Positions 42,800-51,901 of a stretch of DNA of 64,000 nt are shown here, one piece after another. Every line of letters starts with the position of its first letter. Positions within the stretch are counted from its first letter, which is position 1. The translations under genes and the position numbers were made by a program. Location of the stretch: contig CAXXUG010000028.1 in NCBI GenBank assembly GCA_963664835.2, positions 186,001-250,000 of the forward strand, in the 5' to 3' direction. The notes beneath the pieces were generated by a model, which did no database searches, had not been told where the DNA came from, and saw only the letters and a program-made list of their open reading frames with translations. This stretch comes from G963664835 sp963664835. Lineage in GTDB: Bacteria; Chloroflexota; UBA6077; FW602-bin22; JBCLEL01.

Positions 42800-43615
42800 T
42801 TGAGTATTAGCTCAGCGGAGATTCCGCAAGAGTTCCGCAGGCTGAGGCTAAGCTGTTCTGCATTCGAAGCCTTCGACCGATGCCTCCGCCGTTTCGAGCT
42901 GGCGCATCTCCGTCGTTTGGAGTGGCCCGGCCTATCGACGTTCGATTTGCCGAGAGTCAGAGAGCCGGCAAGGTTGGGCCGAGCTTTCCACCGTCTCGTC
43001 GGCGATTGGCTCGCTGGCGGCCGCTTCGATCCCAACGACGTAGACGAGACTGATCCCGCCCTAGGTCGCTTGTGGCGCCAGTTCTCTAGCCGACCACCAG
43101 ATTTGGCCGGCGGCCGGAGGATCATAGAGCAAGAAATCACGTTGACTCTTGAGACAGCTGTTGTAGTTGCCAGGCCTGATCTGATCTGCTCTGCCGACGA
43201 TGGCCGGTTGAGGATTTTCGACTGGAAGACCTCGACGCCAAATCCTGCCGGTGCTGTCGCCAGTTCGTGTCAGGCAAAGTTGTATCCGTACCTGCTCGTC
43301 GAGGCTGCCGACTCGCTGGGACTCGGCACGGTTGAGCCCGACCGCGTGGAAATGTTCTTCCACTTTGTGACTCAACCGGAACAGAGTGTCCGGGTCGAAC
43401 ACTCCGTCGAACGCCACAAATCGGTCGAGACCTGGTTGGGCCGAAGAGTGAAGGAAATCCTTGAGTCAGTCGATTTTCCGCAGACCACCGATCTCGCGGA
43501 GTGCTCGGGTTGCCGATTCCATACCTATTGTCACGTCGGAGGCGTCGACCTCGTAGGCCAGTCGGTGGAGGAAGAGACGGAACCCTCACCTGTCGAGTAC
43601 CTGGACTACTTCTAG
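42800..43615 (+). CDS. Stand-alone PD-(D/E)XK nuclease with Fe-S cysteines (AddB-like)
   Basis: 271 residues of RecB/Cas4/AddB-like nuclease. Residues seen: H64 (GRAFHRLV), D127 in ARPDLI, D141 and K143 in FDWKT, and Q158/Y162 in CQAKLYPY. Four cysteines fit the [4Fe-4S] pattern of AddB: C28 in FDRCLRRFEL, then C235, C238 and C244 in CSGCRFHTYC. In AddB this domain is fused behind the helicase body; here it is separate. TTG 42800 has AGAGGA upstream. It probably acts with the two helicase-like proteins upstream; sequence cannot show physical assembly. Confidence 0.85.
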   Translation: MSISSAEIPQEFRRLRLSCSAFEAFDRCLRRFELAHLRRLEWPGLSTFDLPRVREPARLGRAFHRLVGDWLAGGRFDPNDVDETDPALGRLWRQFSSRPPDLAGGRRIIEQEITLTLETAVVVARPDLICSADDGRLRIFDWKTSTPNPAGAVASSCQAKLYPYLLVEAADSLGLGTVEPDRVEMFFHFVTQPEQSVRVEHSVERHKSVETWLGRRVKEILESVDFPQTTDLAECSGCRFHTYCHVGGVDLVGQSVEEETEPSPVEYLDYF

Positions 43616-43625
43616 TAAACAATCC

Positions 43626-43651
43626 GCGGGATGTGTCCCTAATGATCCCGC
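43626..43651 (+). terminator. Possible terminator hairpin after the nuclease gene
   Basis: GCGGGAT (43626-43632) and ATCCCGC (43645-43651), beginning 11 nt after the stop codon. No T tract follows, so intrinsic termination is uncertain. Confidence 0.4.
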
Positions 43652-44140
43652 AGATCCTCCTGGCAGAATCTGTTTGGGCCCACGAAGATCGCCGTTCACA
43701 TAAATTCAAGAGAGGCTCGAAAGGGCAAGGCAATGACCGAACGCCAGGTCCTGCCAACCACCCCCTGCCCATTCACGCCACGCCAATTCCGAGTCTCCGC
43801 GTCGACAGTTGAATGACAGCTCGAGTCCGGGAAAGGCATCCTAGGGTGAGCACTGCCATACAGCATCGCCGCATTCCTTTAGCGGGACCATCGTAAGCCG
43901 ACTCAAGCTGAGCGTGGAATCACCCTCGACCTTCATTTGAGTCGTGCGAAGACACTCGGCGAATGTTTCAATTAACTGAACTCATGTTCCTACGCCGCCC
44001 CGGCACTTTGCCGCCGCCAACATTCAGAGTAGGAAGAAGGACGGAAAGCGCTCGCTTTGCCAAGTCCATCTAGCTCATGATTGCTTCAAGAAACCAAAAA
44101 ATGCAAAACAAATCTCGACTTAAATCCAGTGTAAGCCATT

Positions 44141-44340
44141 GGTACCAAAATGGCCGGACTTGATAACTTCCTCTAACTGGGCCTTCGTTTTCAGCCGGAA
44201 GAGGACATTGTAGGGCTGGGGCTTGTCCCCAGCCGCAGGCAGGTCAGTAGCCGAGCCTAGTTCCGAGCCCCGGTAGAGAAGCCCGGCCAACCAGCACCCT
44301 GATTTTCATGCCTTGGTGTGCCGGCGCACGCCGGGATGAG
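44141..44340 (+). repeat. Dispersed repeat, variant copy G
   Basis: The first 107 bp are nearly identical to 24699-24805, including GCTGGGGCTTGTCCCCAGC. It then continues into the family tail (CATGCCTTGGTGTGCCGGCG, then GGATGAGCGATTAGTAC). Confidence 0.8.
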
Positions 44341-44458
44341 CGATTAGTACATCCCTTGGGAACGCCCTAAGCCGGTACTCGCCGGCGCCATTCCCGCTCC
44401 CACTGAATCACCCGGCAATGACATCAAGGACACCGTTTTTGCAAAACAAACGCTCGCC

Positions 44459-44593
44459 ATGCTCTCCCCGACTCATCTGTGCAACTGCCCGCACTGCAAC
44501 GGAAGTGAAGTCGAGAACTGCTCGCCGACGCTGGACCCAATCGTCCGCATTAATGAGCTTTCACCCCTAGATATCAGGGCAAACTGTTGGTAA
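44459..44593 (+). CDS. Candidate 44-residue Cys-rich frame
   Basis: ATG 44459 to TAA. The N-terminal half contains CNCPHCNGSEVENC, similar to the zinc-ribbon start seen in several transposases and small zinc proteins. No RBS is clear. It could be the leftover N-terminus of a transposase. Kept at low confidence. Confidence 0.25.
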   Translation: MLSPTHLCNCPHCNGSEVENCSPTLDPIVRINELSPLDIRANCW

Positions 44594-44891
44594 AATACGG
44601 GTGTGGCTTTACTTTCTCCACCCCGAGATCTGTTGACCTGAGCGGTTTTGCACTACTCCCCCCAAATCCGCACCTCGTCTAGGAAATAGACATCTTTGGC
44701 CGTTCGAGCGACAGGATCCGAGTTCGTCGGTCGGTAATACGGATTAGTCTGGTTCCACTCGGGTCTTAGGGCCCATCGGATCTCTGAGCGGATGCGTAGA
44801 TAATGATTCAGACGTGTGGGAGCGGCGCAAGGTAACCGGGCGAGAATCGAAACAGATCAGAGCCTCAACTCGATAGGACGGTGAGAGCAAT

Positions 44892-47582
44892 TTGGACGCA
44901 GGCCGTATAAGACCAGTCAGCATAGAAGACGAAATGCGCGGGGCGTACCTCGATTATGCGATGAGCGTGATCACTTCCCGCGCACTGCCCGACGTCCGTG
45001 ATGGTCTGAAACCGGTCCAACGGCGCATCCTGTATGCGATGCACGAGTTGGGCATCCGTGCTAATACTCAGTACAAGAAGAGCGCTCGAATCATAGGCGA
45101 GGTCTTGGGCAAGTACCATCCCCACGGCGACGGACCGGTCTATGAGGCTATGGTTCGACTCGCACAGCCGTTTTCCTTGCGTTACCCGCTCATAAATGGT
45201 CAGGGGAACTTTGGCTCGGTCGATGGCGATCCGCCGGCGGCAATGCGCTACACCGAAGCTCGTCTGTCCGCCATTGCCGAGGAGATGCTGACGGATATCG
45301 ACAAAAACACCATTGATTACGCCTCGAACTTTGACGACAGCTTGAACGAGCCCGCGATTCTTCCAGCGACCCTGCCAAATCTGCTGATCAATGGCGCATC
45401 CGGTATCGCGGTCGGTATGGCGACCAATATCCCGCCTCACAACTTGGGCGAGATCATAAGCGCGATGACCATGGCCCTGGACCTCTACCGGAAGTGCATC
45501 GATCAGGGCATCCCATTCAATTTGTTGTGGCCTAGAGTCATGAATGCGCCGTTAGCCAAGTCGGAATTGAGAGCCGCCCTGAAAACGCTGCCCGAAAAAA
45601 TGCGGGCAACCATTGAACAAGAAGCGTCCAAGTTGGCAAAGCGCCCGAACGAACGTCTCCGCATCGATGCACTCCAGACGCTCATCGACCAGATGATAGA
45701 CATCACCCCAGACCAGCTTATGAAGCATGTCCGGGGACCGGATTTCCCGACCGCCGGAATTGTCCAGGGCATCGAAGGTATCAAGACCGCGTACGCGACC
45801 GGCCACGGCAAGATTGTCATCTCGGGACGTGTGACCACCGAGGAGACCCGGCCCGGACGCTTTCAGATCGTCATCACGGAATTGCCCTTCCAGGTGAACA
45901 AGGCGAACCTCATTGAGAAGATTGCCGATTTGGTGCGCGCAAAAAGGATAGATGGCGTTTCTGACTTGCGTGACGAGTCCGATCGCACCGGAATGCGAAT
46001 CGTCGTTGAGCTGAAGAGAGAGGCTATTCCGAAAAAGGTCATCAACCAGCTCTACCGACACACGTCACTACGCAACAACTTCTCACTGAATATGCTGGCG
46101 TTGGTTGACGGGCAGCCGCGCCTTTTGACGTTGAAGTCGATGATAGTCCACCACCTCAATTGGCGGCACACCGTAATCACACGTCGCACAATCTTTGAAC
46201 TGGAAAAGGCAAGACAGCGAGCCCACGTCCTCGAAGGGCTCAAGATAGCGCTCGACAATCTCGACGCTGTCATCCGGACGATCCGCCAATCCTCGAATGT
46301 AGATACCGCCCGTAAACAGCTGATGAGGCAATTCAAGCTCAGTGAGATCCAGGCTCAAGCGGTGCTAGATATGCAGTTGCGTCGCCTGGCGGCGCTTGAG
46401 CGAAACAAGATCCTTGAAGAGTACAGCGAGGTGATCAAGACCATCGCCAACCTGGAGGACATCCTGGAGAACCCTGAGAAGATCCTGCAAATGATTCGGG
46501 ACGATCTGCTTGCACTGAAGAAACGCTACGGCGACGAGCGCAGGACCACCATTTCCGAGAGTGAGTTAACCGAGTTTCGCGAAGAGGACTTGATCCCTGA
46601 GGCAGACGTAATAGTCGTAGTCAGCGGCAAAGACTATGCCAAGCGCCTGCCAAAGGACAGCTACCGCGTCTACAACCGGGGCGCAAAAGGATTGATGACT
46701 ACTCTTACCCGCCAGGACGACGCCGTCCAGCATCTTCTGGTAACAAACACCCACGACCACGTGATGTTCTTTACAAATCAAGGACGCGTCTATCACGCCC
46801 GAGCATTCGAGCTACCGGAGTCAACCCGCGGCGGTCGAGGCACTCCTTTGGTCAACCTCATCCGCATCCTGCCGGAGGAAACCGTCACCGCAGTAGTGAA
46901 TGTGCCAAATTTTGATCTTGCCGAGAATTTCATCCTGGTTAGCCGGCGGGGCAAGATCAAGCGCGTCGCGCTGAGTGGTTTTGCCTCCGTCCGGGCGAAT
47001 GGCCTGCTCGCCATGGCCTTGAACGACGGCGACGAACTTATCAAAGTGCACACTACAAGTGGCAAGGATCACATTATCGTCTTGACCGAGAACGGCCAGG
47101 CGCTGCGGATGAGTGAGAGCGACATTCGTCTGACTGGGCGAGCCAGCGGGGGGATGCGCTCTATTAAACTCGAGGAAAACGATTTGGTGGTTGGATCTGA
47201 AGTAGTGCGCCCCAAGGGCGAGATACTAGTCGTCAGTCAGCAGGGTTTCGCGAAGCGAACTTCGGTAACAGGGTTCCCCCTACAGAAACGAGGCGGCAAA
47301 GGTGTACGGGCCGGCACTCTAAACGACAAGACTGGGTTGATCGCCGCGGTCAGCGGTGTCACAGTGAAGGACGAAGTTTTTGTGATCACACGGGAAGGTC
47401 TGGTTGTACGTACGGCGGTGAAAGGAGTTTCAAAGCAGGGCCGGGCATCAATGGGAGTAACGTTGATGAACGTCGCACCAGGCGACGAGATCGTCGGCGT
47501 TTCTATTCTTCGAGCGGATCAACAGGTCACCGCCGGCGGGAACGGAGGCAAGGGTCGCCGGCGGAAGAAGAAGCCGAAATAA
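44892..47582 (+). CDS. gyrA: DNA gyrase subunit A, with a central insertion
   Basis: 896 residues. Catalytic tyrosine Y120 in AAMRYTEARLS. C-terminal GyrA-box-like QKRGGKGV and six repeated blade segments confirm GyrA rather than ParC. Negative supercoiling is done with GyrB (not in window). An insertion of about 60 residues (199-265), Lys/Arg/Glu-rich with KTLPEKMRATIEQEASKLAK, lies before PDQLMKHVRGPDFPTAG, where most GyrA have a short link. At the quinolone-contact positions the sequence has HPHGDGPVYE: Gly81 and Glu85 where E. coli has Ser83 and Asp87. TTG start 44892. Confidence 0.95.
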   Translation: MDAGRIRPVSIEDEMRGAYLDYAMSVITSRALPDVRDGLKPVQRRILYAMHELGIRANTQYKKSARIIGEVLGKYHPHGDGPVYEAMVRLAQPFSLRYPLINGQGNFGSVDGDPPAAMRYTEARLSAIAEEMLTDIDKNTIDYASNFDDSLNEPAILPATLPNLLINGASGIAVGMATNIPPHNLGEIISAMTMALDLYRKCIDQGIPFNLLWPRVMNAPLAKSELRAALKTLPEKMRATIEQEASKLAKRPNERLRIDALQTLIDQMIDITPDQLMKHVRGPDFPTAGIVQGIEGIKTAYATGHGKIVISGRVTTEETRPGRFQIVITELPFQVNKANLIEKIADLVRAKRIDGVSDLRDESDRTGMRIVVELKREAIPKKVINQLYRHTSLRNNFSLNMLALVDGQPRLLTLKSMIVHHLNWRHTVITRRTIFELEKARQRAHVLEGLKIALDNLDAVIRTIRQSSNVDTARKQLMRQFKLSEIQAQAVLDMQLRRLAALERNKILEEYSEVIKTIANLEDILENPEKILQMIRDDLLALKKRYGDERRTTISESELTEFREEDLIPEADVIVVVSGKDYAKRLPKDSYRVYNRGAKGLMTTLTRQDDAVQHLLVTNTHDHVMFFTNQGRVYHARAFELPESTRGGRGTPLVNLIRILPEETVTAVVNVPNFDLAENFILVSRRGKIKRVALSGFASVRANGLLAMALNDGDELIKVHTTSGKDHIIVLTENGQALRMSESDIRLTGRASGGMRSIKLEENDLVVGSEVVRPKGEILVVSQQGFAKRTSVTGFPLQKRGGKGVRAGTLNDKTGLIAAVSGVTVKDEVFVITREGLVVRTAVKGVSKQGRASMGVTLMNVAPGDEIVGVSILRADQQVTAGGNGGKGRRRKKKPK

Positions 47583-47760
47583 CCCTAACGCTGTGTGTCA
47601 GCCAAGCTCCAACCTAGACACGCCATCGGCCTTGCTTCGTGTGCGATTTGATCATGTGCAGCCGGTCAATCTCCGAGTGAAGGCGGACCCTCTGCGCAAG
47701 ACTTCGCCCCGATTGACTGCCCTGGGCCCTAGTCCAAGATTTGACGGGAGAATTGACCAT

Positions 47761-47784
47761 CATTGAGTTCACTTGAACTCAATG
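47761..47784. promoter_or_regulatory. 24-bp palindrome, operator-like
   Basis: CATTGAGTTCA (47761-47771) and TGAACTCAATG (47774-47784), perfect 11-bp arms around a 2-nt centre. It lies 64 nt before the chosen aldolase start, in the place of a repressor operator; a long perfect dyad like this suggests a dimeric HTH regulator. No regulator gene is adjacent. Confidence 0.55.
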
Positions 47785-47847
47785 TACATCAGATTTCGAG
47801 TCCGGCAGAATCCTTTCGAGAACTTGATTCTATGTGAGGCAAATGAC

Positions 47848-48603
47848 GTGAGAATCAATACAGCAAAGCGGAAGATGTTAGAAGGCAACCCGGCGTTCGG
47901 CTACGCCCTGAGCCTTGGTTCGCCCACGGTTGCCGAGGTACTTGGCCAATCAGGAATTGATTTCGTCATGGCAGATACGCAACACGGATCATTCGGTCCA
48001 GATTCAACGATCGCGACGTTCATGGCTCTACCGGCCGGCTCAGCGATTCCAATGGCTCGCGTCGCAAGGAACGACTTTACCCTGATAGGCAGGTTGTTGG
48101 ACGAAGGAGCACTCGGAATCGTAGTCCCAATGGTAGAGACGGCTGAGGATGCAAGAATGGCGGCCTTCGCGTGTAGGTTCCCACCTACAGGTGGCCGTTC
48201 TTGGGGATGGGGACGTGCTCGGAGCTATGGCGACGACTACGGTGATTTGGTCGACCAGGAGATATTCCTCGCGGTCCAGATTGAAAGCATCCAGGCGGTC
48301 AGCCAAGCCGAAGCGATCATGTCCGTACCGGGAATCGACGGCTGCTGGATCGGCCCCGCCGATCTCGCCCTATCGATGGGCATTCACCCCGACCACAAAT
48401 ACGAAAATGACGACCATGCCAGGGCACTCGAGAGAGTGCTTGAGGCCTGCCGAAACACTGGAAAGTGCGCCGGCATAGCCAGCGTCACCGTTGAGGAAGC
48501 ACTCCAGCGTGCGCAACAGGGATTTCGCTTCCTCACAGCGGGCGGCGACATCAGTTTCATCCTTGATGGAGCGACTGCGGGGGTCAACGAACTGAGGCTC
48601 TGA
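47848..48603 (+). CDS. HpcH/HpaI aldolase family protein
   Basis: 251 residues. Metal and pyruvate-enolate motifs: GIDFVMADTQHGSFG (family segment with D-x-x-H), LLDEGALGIVVPMVETAEDA, FLAVQIESIQAVSQAEAI and IDGCWIGPADLALSMG. Similar to 4-hydroxy-2-oxo-acid aldolases and 2-dehydro-3-deoxyglucarate aldolase. GTG 47848 with GAGG upstream is preferred to ATG 47773, since the longer form starts inside the palindrome and adds 25 residues without family match. Confidence 0.87.
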   Translation: MRINTAKRKMLEGNPAFGYALSLGSPTVAEVLGQSGIDFVMADTQHGSFGPDSTIATFMALPAGSAIPMARVARNDFTLIGRLLDEGALGIVVPMVETAEDARMAAFACRFPPTGGRSWGWGRARSYGDDYGDLVDQEIFLAVQIESIQAVSQAEAIMSVPGIDGCWIGPADLALSMGIHPDHKYENDDHARALERVLEACRNTGKCAGIASVTVEEALQRAQQGFRFLTAGGDISFILDGATAGVNELRL

Positions 48604-48704
48604 CTCGACGAGTGCTTGGGCTTAACCCGGGAACTGCGTGCCTCCTGAAAGATGACCAGCCTATTGGGGATGTGCCTCGAACACCGGAGGGAGAACCGGG
48701 CCGT

Positions 48705-50102
48705 CTATATCGAGGTGCCAGGTGAGTTAGCGCCAGTTTCGTCGTCCGACGGTTCAGGTGAAACAACCGACTCTTGGGCATCATTCGACGCGTCTACGTC
48801 GGGGAGTACCGATTGGGTGTCCCGATCCTCATCTGAGCCATTCGATACCTTGGGAATGTCGATTCTTGGGGGTGGTCCATAACTCAGAGGAACGCCGGAC
48901 ACCATCATTTCCTCATCTTCCTGATTCAGGCTAAGTCCGATGCGCCTGCGCTCAGTATCGATCCTCAAAATTCGGATCATTACATTCTGACCTTCGTGCA
49001 CGACAGAACGTGGGTGTTCTATGTGGGTAGTTCCCATCTCGCTGATATGGATTAGACCCTCCACCCCTTCTTCCAACCGAGCAAACGCTCCAAACTTCGT
49101 CAACTTTGTGATAACGCCAGGTACTACGTCACCCACGGTGTACCGTTCGACGACTGTGTCCCAAGGCTCGGATTGAGCGCGACGGAGGCTTAGTCCGATT
49201 CGTTTCCTCTCCTGGTCAACGTTGATGACCATCACTTCCAACTCGTCGCCCACTTTCACGACGTCGCTTGGATGATTTACCTGTCCCCACGTCAATTCAG
49301 ACAGATGTACCAGACCGTCTGCGCCACCGATGTCAACGAATGCGCCAAAGTCCGAAATACTTGCAACCCGCCCCTCTTTGACGTCCCCTACGCGAAGCTC
49401 TTTAAGTAGCTCTTCTCGTCGCCTGCTCCTTCGTTCAAGAGTGGCAAGGCGTTCGGACAGAATCAGCCTATTGCGCCGGTGATCTAGTTCTAAGATCTTT
49501 ACCTCTATTTCTCGACCGACCGCAGTACGCAGGTTTTCGAGCGTCTCTTCTTCATTTGAACCTGAGCGGAGCCCTACTGTCTGAGACAAGGGCACGAAAC
49601 CCCTGAGACCCTCAGCATCCACCATCAATCCGCCCCGGTTCACGTCCACAACCCGTACATTCAGCGTCTTGCCGGCGTCGAGATGCTGCTGCATCGTTAG
49701 CCAACCACTCTTGGCCCTAGCACGGTCGACGGACAGCACGGGGTTACCGGAGCGATTCTCAGGAGCAACAACATACACCATCACCTTGTCACCCACTGAA
49801 AGCTCGCCGCGCTCCACCAGTGGTCCCACTTCTCGGTGATGGACGACTCCCTCTACCTTGGTACCGATATCGACCGAAATGTTCTCACGGTCTATACTGA
49901 CTACTGTCCCTGCAACAATCTCGCCGCGCTTGGGAACGAACGAATCTCCCCCAACTTCAGCCAAGAGATCAGCCATCGACATATCGGAGTTCTCATATTG
50001 GGGCGAAGAAGAGGAGTCCTGCCCAGCGTCGTCAGGCGATCCGGCGGACGGTCCAGATTGAGGTGTGTTTTCGTCCTCGGATGGATTCAACGGCTCTTGC
50101 AT
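48705..50102 (-). CDS. rpsA: S1-domain protein, ribosomal protein S1 type
   Basis: 465 residues with an acidic N-terminal tail, then four S1 OB-fold domains: GEIVAGTVVSIDRENISVD (near 60), a divergent second with VDVNRGGLMVDAEGLRGFV, a third with VASISDFGAFVDIGGADGLV, and a fourth with KLTKFGAFARLEEGVEGLI. The last 60 residues are acidic and disordered-looking. Four domains match the shorter S1 of Gram-positive-type and Chloroflexota genomes. It probably helps mRNA bind the ribosome. The start at 50102 skips a poorly supported 16-residue upstream extension. Divergent from murJ. Confidence 0.85.
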   Translation of the reverse strand: MQEPLNPSEDENTPQSGPSAGSPDDAGQDSSSSPQYENSDMSMADLLAEVGGDSFVPKRGEIVAGTVVSIDRENISVDIGTKVEGVVHHREVGPLVERGELSVGDKVMVYVVAPENRSGNPVLSVDRARAKSGWLTMQQHLDAGKTLNVRVVDVNRGGLMVDAEGLRGFVPLSQTVGLRSGSNEEETLENLRTAVGREIEVKILELDHRRNRLILSERLATLERRSRRREELLKELRVGDVKEGRVASISDFGAFVDIGGADGLVHLSELTWGQVNHPSDVVKVGDELEVMVINVDQERKRIGLSLRRAQSEPWDTVVERYTVGDVVPGVITKLTKFGAFARLEEGVEGLIHISEMGTTHIEHPRSVVHEGQNVMIRILRIDTERRRIGLSLNQEDEEMMVSGVPLSYGPPPRIDIPKVSNGSDEDRDTQSVLPDVDASNDAQESVVSPEPSDDETGANSPGTSI

Positions 50103-50224
50103 GGAAAAAAGGCACCCTACTCTATGTTGAGTCGTTCCGTCATTATACAAGATATGCCTAGTCTACCCACTAGAGTAACGAAGAACTGAACGATTATTCG
50201 AAAGAAACAGGGCGCCCGCGTGGT

Positions 50225-51790
50225 TTGAGTAACGCGGTGAACGGAGTAGAGTCGGACCGACTCATACCCGCTGCGCTGATTCTTATGGCCGGTAACGCCG
50301 TAGGCAGGGTATTTGGCCTTGTACGCGAACAAGTAATCGCCGGCCTGTACGGCGCAACCGGCGAAACCTCATCGTTCGCGACCGCAGCAACGGTCCCCAC
50401 AATGTTTTACGACCTCTTGATCGGTGGGGCGATTAGCGCCGCGATGGTACCCGTCCTTGCCGGATACGCTGCTCCAGCTCAACGGCATCAACTGGAACGG
50501 TTGGTTACGACCCTAATCTTGACTGCTGCCGGCGTGGGATTGGTTACGGTCGCGGTCATCCACGTGTCGGCGCCCCTACTCACATTGGCGCTTGGCGCCA
50601 CATCTTCACTGGAGTTCGGTGAACAGACGAAAGACCACTTGCAGACCATGGCTCCGGCAATCTTGTTCCTGTTGCTGTCAGCAGTTGTTTCCGCGGCGAA
50701 TTACGCCAGAGGCAGACATATCTGGCCGGCGTTAGCTACTTCAGGATTCAACCTCGGTCTAATAGCGGGTGCTCTCGCATTGTCAGGTACCCTGGGTCCA
50801 ACCGCGCTCGCAGTGGGCCTGTTAATTGGTACAGTCGCTCAGTTTCTGATCCACGTGCCCGGTCTGAGAGATCTTCGACCCCGTTGGTTGAACCGCCAAA
50901 CAATGACCGAAATCGGTCGAATGGCCAGGCTATACCTGCCTGTACTGCTCGGACTGGTCATTTCTCAGGTGGGCGTGATTATCGATCGGAATCTGGCGTG
51001 GAGAACTGGCGACGACTCTGTCGCGATAATGCGGTTTGCAACGACCCTTGTGCAACTCCCACTGGGATTGGTCGTCACGGCAACTTCATTCGCTATTCTC
51101 GCCGACCTGTCGCGAGCCGCTGGGATTGAGTCCGAGGCCGGGCGCAAACGCTTCGCCTCTACTTTGTCGCAAGGACTTAGGCTCTCACTCGCCCTGATAA
51201 TTCCGGCCACGGTCGGACTCGCCGTTCTGAGCCACCCTGTGGTAGAGACTCTGTTCCAACGGGGCGCATTTGATTTCGAAGCAACCCAACGCACGGCGTT
51301 GGCGTTTCTCATCTACTCACCTCAAATGCCATTCGTTGCCGTTGATCAAATGCTAGTGTTCGCATTCTACGCGCGGCGCGACACACTGACGCCAGCACTT
51401 GTGGGTCTGGGCGGAGTATTGTTCTATCTGGCCGCAGGGTTGATCAGCATTGGCCCCCTGGGACTGGGTGTTTTCGGACTAATCTTGGCGAATACCCTCC
51501 AAAACTCGCTACATGCGGTGGTTCTTATAATCATAATGATTCGTCGAACTGGCAGAGATTGGCTGCAAGGCGTTCCGAAGACCCTACGGACCAGTCTATT
51601 TGCAAGCATACTGATGGCAGGTTTCGTCGCGCTAGCGAGTTCGCAAATTGCTTTGGGTACCTTGGAGGTTGCGGCTGGGATCGTACTCGGCGCCGCAATC
51701 TACTTGGCCGCTCTCCGGATTCAACGCTCAGACGAACTCGAGCTGGTAGCTAGCCTGCTACGCAGAAGATTAGCTCGGAATTCCGAATAA
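50225..51790 (+). CDS. murJ: Lipid II flippase MurJ (MviN)
   Basis: 521 residues, about 14 membrane helices. MOP-superfamily features: N-terminal GNAVGRVFGLVREQVIAGLYG with the conserved arginines, then FYDLLIGGAISAAMVPVL, then LFQRGAFDFEATQRTALAF. It flips lipid II across the cytoplasmic membrane for peptidoglycan synthesis. TTG start 50225; a GTG at 50237 is an alternative. Confidence 0.94.
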   Translation: MSNAVNGVESDRLIPAALILMAGNAVGRVFGLVREQVIAGLYGATGETSSFATAATVPTMFYDLLIGGAISAAMVPVLAGYAAPAQRHQLERLVTTLILTAAGVGLVTVAVIHVSAPLLTLALGATSSLEFGEQTKDHLQTMAPAILFLLLSAVVSAANYARGRHIWPALATSGFNLGLIAGALALSGTLGPTALAVGLLIGTVAQFLIHVPGLRDLRPRWLNRQTMTEIGRMARLYLPVLLGLVISQVGVIIDRNLAWRTGDDSVAIMRFATTLVQLPLGLVVTATSFAILADLSRAAGIESEAGRKRFASTLSQGLRLSLALIIPATVGLAVLSHPVVETLFQRGAFDFEATQRTALAFLIYSPQMPFVAVDQMLVFAFYARRDTLTPALVGLGGVLFYLAAGLISIGPLGLGVFGLILANTLQNSLHAVVLIIIMIRRTGRDWLQGVPKTLRTSLFASILMAGFVALASSQIALGTLEVAAGIVLGAAIYLAALRIQRSDELELVASLLRRRLARNSE

Positions 51791-51901
51791 AGGTTGACCT
51801 GGGCCCGATTGTCCTACGAAGGCGCTGGGATTGCGGGCATTCCACCGGCGAGATTGTCGACTACGATGACCGCGATATTCGACTACGGAGCTTCCATACC
51901 T

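Larger units (their letters stand above)
43652..44891. other. Gene-free stretch before gyrA, with repeats
   Basis: No supported gene. Contains repeat copy G (44141-44340) and a 44-residue Cys-containing frame (44459-44593). The last 300 nt before gyrA should hold its promoter, but I see no clean -35/-10 pair. Confidence 0.55.

Noticed and set aside
42800..43615. Cas4 of a CRISPR system
   Set aside because: No other cas genes or array; helicase neighbours and the CxxCx5C spacing fit AddB-like nucleases better.
43652..44891. tRNA genes in the larger gaps
   Set aside because: No segment could be folded by eye into a cloverleaf with a T-arm GTTCGAATC-like core.
44892..47582. Topoisomerase IV subunit A (parC) for the gyrA gene
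   Set aside because: The GyrA-box-like QKRGGKGV is present, and C-terminal blades match gyrase.
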